A DNA stretch of 33,491 nucleotides from Gemmatimonadota bacterium (GTDB taxonomy: Bacteria > Gemmatimonadota > Gemmatimonadetes > Longimicrobiales > Gaopeijiaceae), in assembly GCA_028873825.1 (NCBI GenBank), contig JAPPNM010000038.1, positions 1-33,491 on the forward strand, written 5' to 3'. Positions 32,838 through 33,491 of the stretch are shown here, in pieces. Position 1 is the stretch's first letter. Every line of letters starts with the position of its first letter. The notes beneath the pieces are model-generated. The model was not told where the DNA came from and made no database searches. It was given only the letters and a program-made list of their open reading frames with translations. Both the position numbers and the translations under genes were made by a program.

Positions 32838-33403
32838 TGGAGGGGCGGAATGGAAGAGCACCCGGCTTGCGCCCGGCCCGGTGGGCCGCGGGACTGCAGC
32901 TTGCGGTTGCGGCGGCATGCATCGGCGACCCCGACGACGCGCCCCCGACCGAGTTCGAGGAAATGGGCGCCGACGAAGTCCTGTACGGCGTGTCGCACAA
33001 CATGACCAACAACGGCGTCCGGGAAGCGCTGCTGACCGCCGACAGCATGTTCAGCTGGCGGGATTCCTCCAACACCTGGGCCATCGGGCTCACCCTGCAG
33101 GTCTTCGACGAGAGAACGGGCGCGCAGCAGGCCACGATCACCTCCGACCGGGGGCGCCTGGACATGAGCGGCAACGAGCTGAAGGCGATCGGGAACGCCG
33201 TGCTCGACATACCCGACCAGGACCGCCAGATCCGCACCGACGAGCTGTACGTTTCCCCGGATTCCGACCGAATCTGGAGCGAGCTTCCGGTGGTCATGCG
33301 CCAGGAGGACTGCGAGCTCGAAGGTGACCGCTTCGAATCCGACCTGTCGTTTCGCCGGGTCAAGCTCTGGCGCACCCGGGAGAGGGACTGTCCCGACCGA
33401 TGA
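32834..33403 (+). CDS. lptC: LptC-like LPS export protein
   Basis: This 189-residue product of the LptC/YrbK type is expected to be anchored in the inner membrane and to pass LPS from LptB2FG to LptA. A hydrophobic N-terminal segment (WAAGLQLAVAAAC, Cys29) could be a signal anchor or a lipoprotein signal, though the lipobox is not canonical. The body is beta-rich and shows the LptC/OstA pattern ATITSDRGRLDMSGNELKAIGNAVL and RTDELYVSPDSDRIWSE. It overlaps the kdsD stop by 4 nt and is placed as in the kdsC-lptC-lptA-lptB order of other diderms. Confidence 0.82.
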   Translation: MMEGRNGRAPGLRPARWAAGLQLAVAAACIGDPDDAPPTEFEEMGADEVLYGVSHNMTNNGVREALLTADSMFSWRDSSNTWAIGLTLQVFDERTGAQQATITSDRGRLDMSGNELKAIGNAVLDIPDQDRQIRTDELYVSPDSDRIWSELPVVMRQEDCELEGDRFESDLSFRRVKLWRTRERDCPDR

Positions 33404-33491
33404 GAGCCGCGAGGGTGCCGGGCGGCGGACCCCCTACGCGTGGACGGGTGAAGCGAAGCGGCCAGCGCGGATGCGTCGCCGTTCGAATGCC
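33400..33491 (+). CDS. Start of a further gene, cut by the window edge
   Basis: An ATG at 33400 overlaps the lptC stop (ATGA) and opens a frame that runs to the window end, about 30 codons, beginning MRAARVPGGGPPTRGRV. Overlap style and position suggest an lptA/OstA-type gene or other LPS transport component, but the visible residues carry no recognisable motif. Confidence 0.35.
   Translation, partial: MRAARVPGGGPPTRGRVKRSGQRGCVAVRM

Overview
The window is G+C-rich chromosomal DNA from a diderm bacterium. It carries a Kdo/LPS gene block (kdsB, kdsA, kdsC, kdsD and an lptC-like gene) and a type II fatty-acid cluster. Gene order, very high G+C and frequent GTG starts would suit Gemmatimonadota or a similar lineage. 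That placement is inference; there is no rRNA or tRNA here to confirm it. Apart from one interval, the content is ordinary core metabolism.

Layout. (1) 195-3649, plus strand: succinyl-CoA ligase (sucC, sucD), a CBS-pair protein with a possible EIIA-like N-terminus, and ndk. (2) 3708-9813, plus strand: yceD, rpmF (59 codons), then plsX-fabH-fabD-fabG-acpP-fabF, the canonical phospholipid/fatty-acid initiation and elongation set, several genes joined by 4-nt overlaps. (3) 10009-12140, plus strand: ispF behind a perfect 18-bp palindrome, a DedA-family membrane protein and a XerC/D recombinase. (4) A convergent S41 C-terminal-processing protease (12186-13781, minus) and a divergent glutamine-dependent NAD+ synthetase (13889-15676, plus). 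(5) 15862-25547, minus strand: an accessory island of visibly lower G+C. (6) 26013-27041, minus strand: a zinc-ribbon membrane protein. (7) 27117-33403, plus strand: a pabA/trpG-type amidotransferase, then kdsB-pyrG-kdsA-kdsC-kdsD-lptC, giving CTP and Kdo supply plus LPS export.

The island is the part to look at. In transcription order it encodes a small multi-TM protein, a tubulin/FtsZ-like NTPase, an Hsp70/actin-like ATPase with a ~355-residue N-terminal extension, a two-TM protein with a coiled coil and a unique C-terminal domain, a vWA-like lipoprotein with a MIDAS-type motif set, a TolQ/MotA/ZorA-like channel subunit with a ~400-residue coiled-coil tail, and a MotB/ZorB-like partner with a membrane Asp. 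Four junctions are exact GTGA overlaps, so this is one translationally coupled operon. My reading is an ion-driven envelope motor of the ZorAB type coupled to two cytoskeletal-fold NTPases and an extracytoplasmic vWA sensor. The makeup matches no Zorya type I can name. A defence role is inference only. The channel gene is interrupted by one in-frame TAA, so the copy may be decaying, may be made as two polypeptides, or may hold a sequencing error.

Smaller oddities in the core include a duplicated Shine-Dalgarno/ATG unit before ndk, an in-frame duplication at the 5' end of ispF, a half-lost zinc knuckle in bL32, and a motif shared between the sucC and kdsA leaders.
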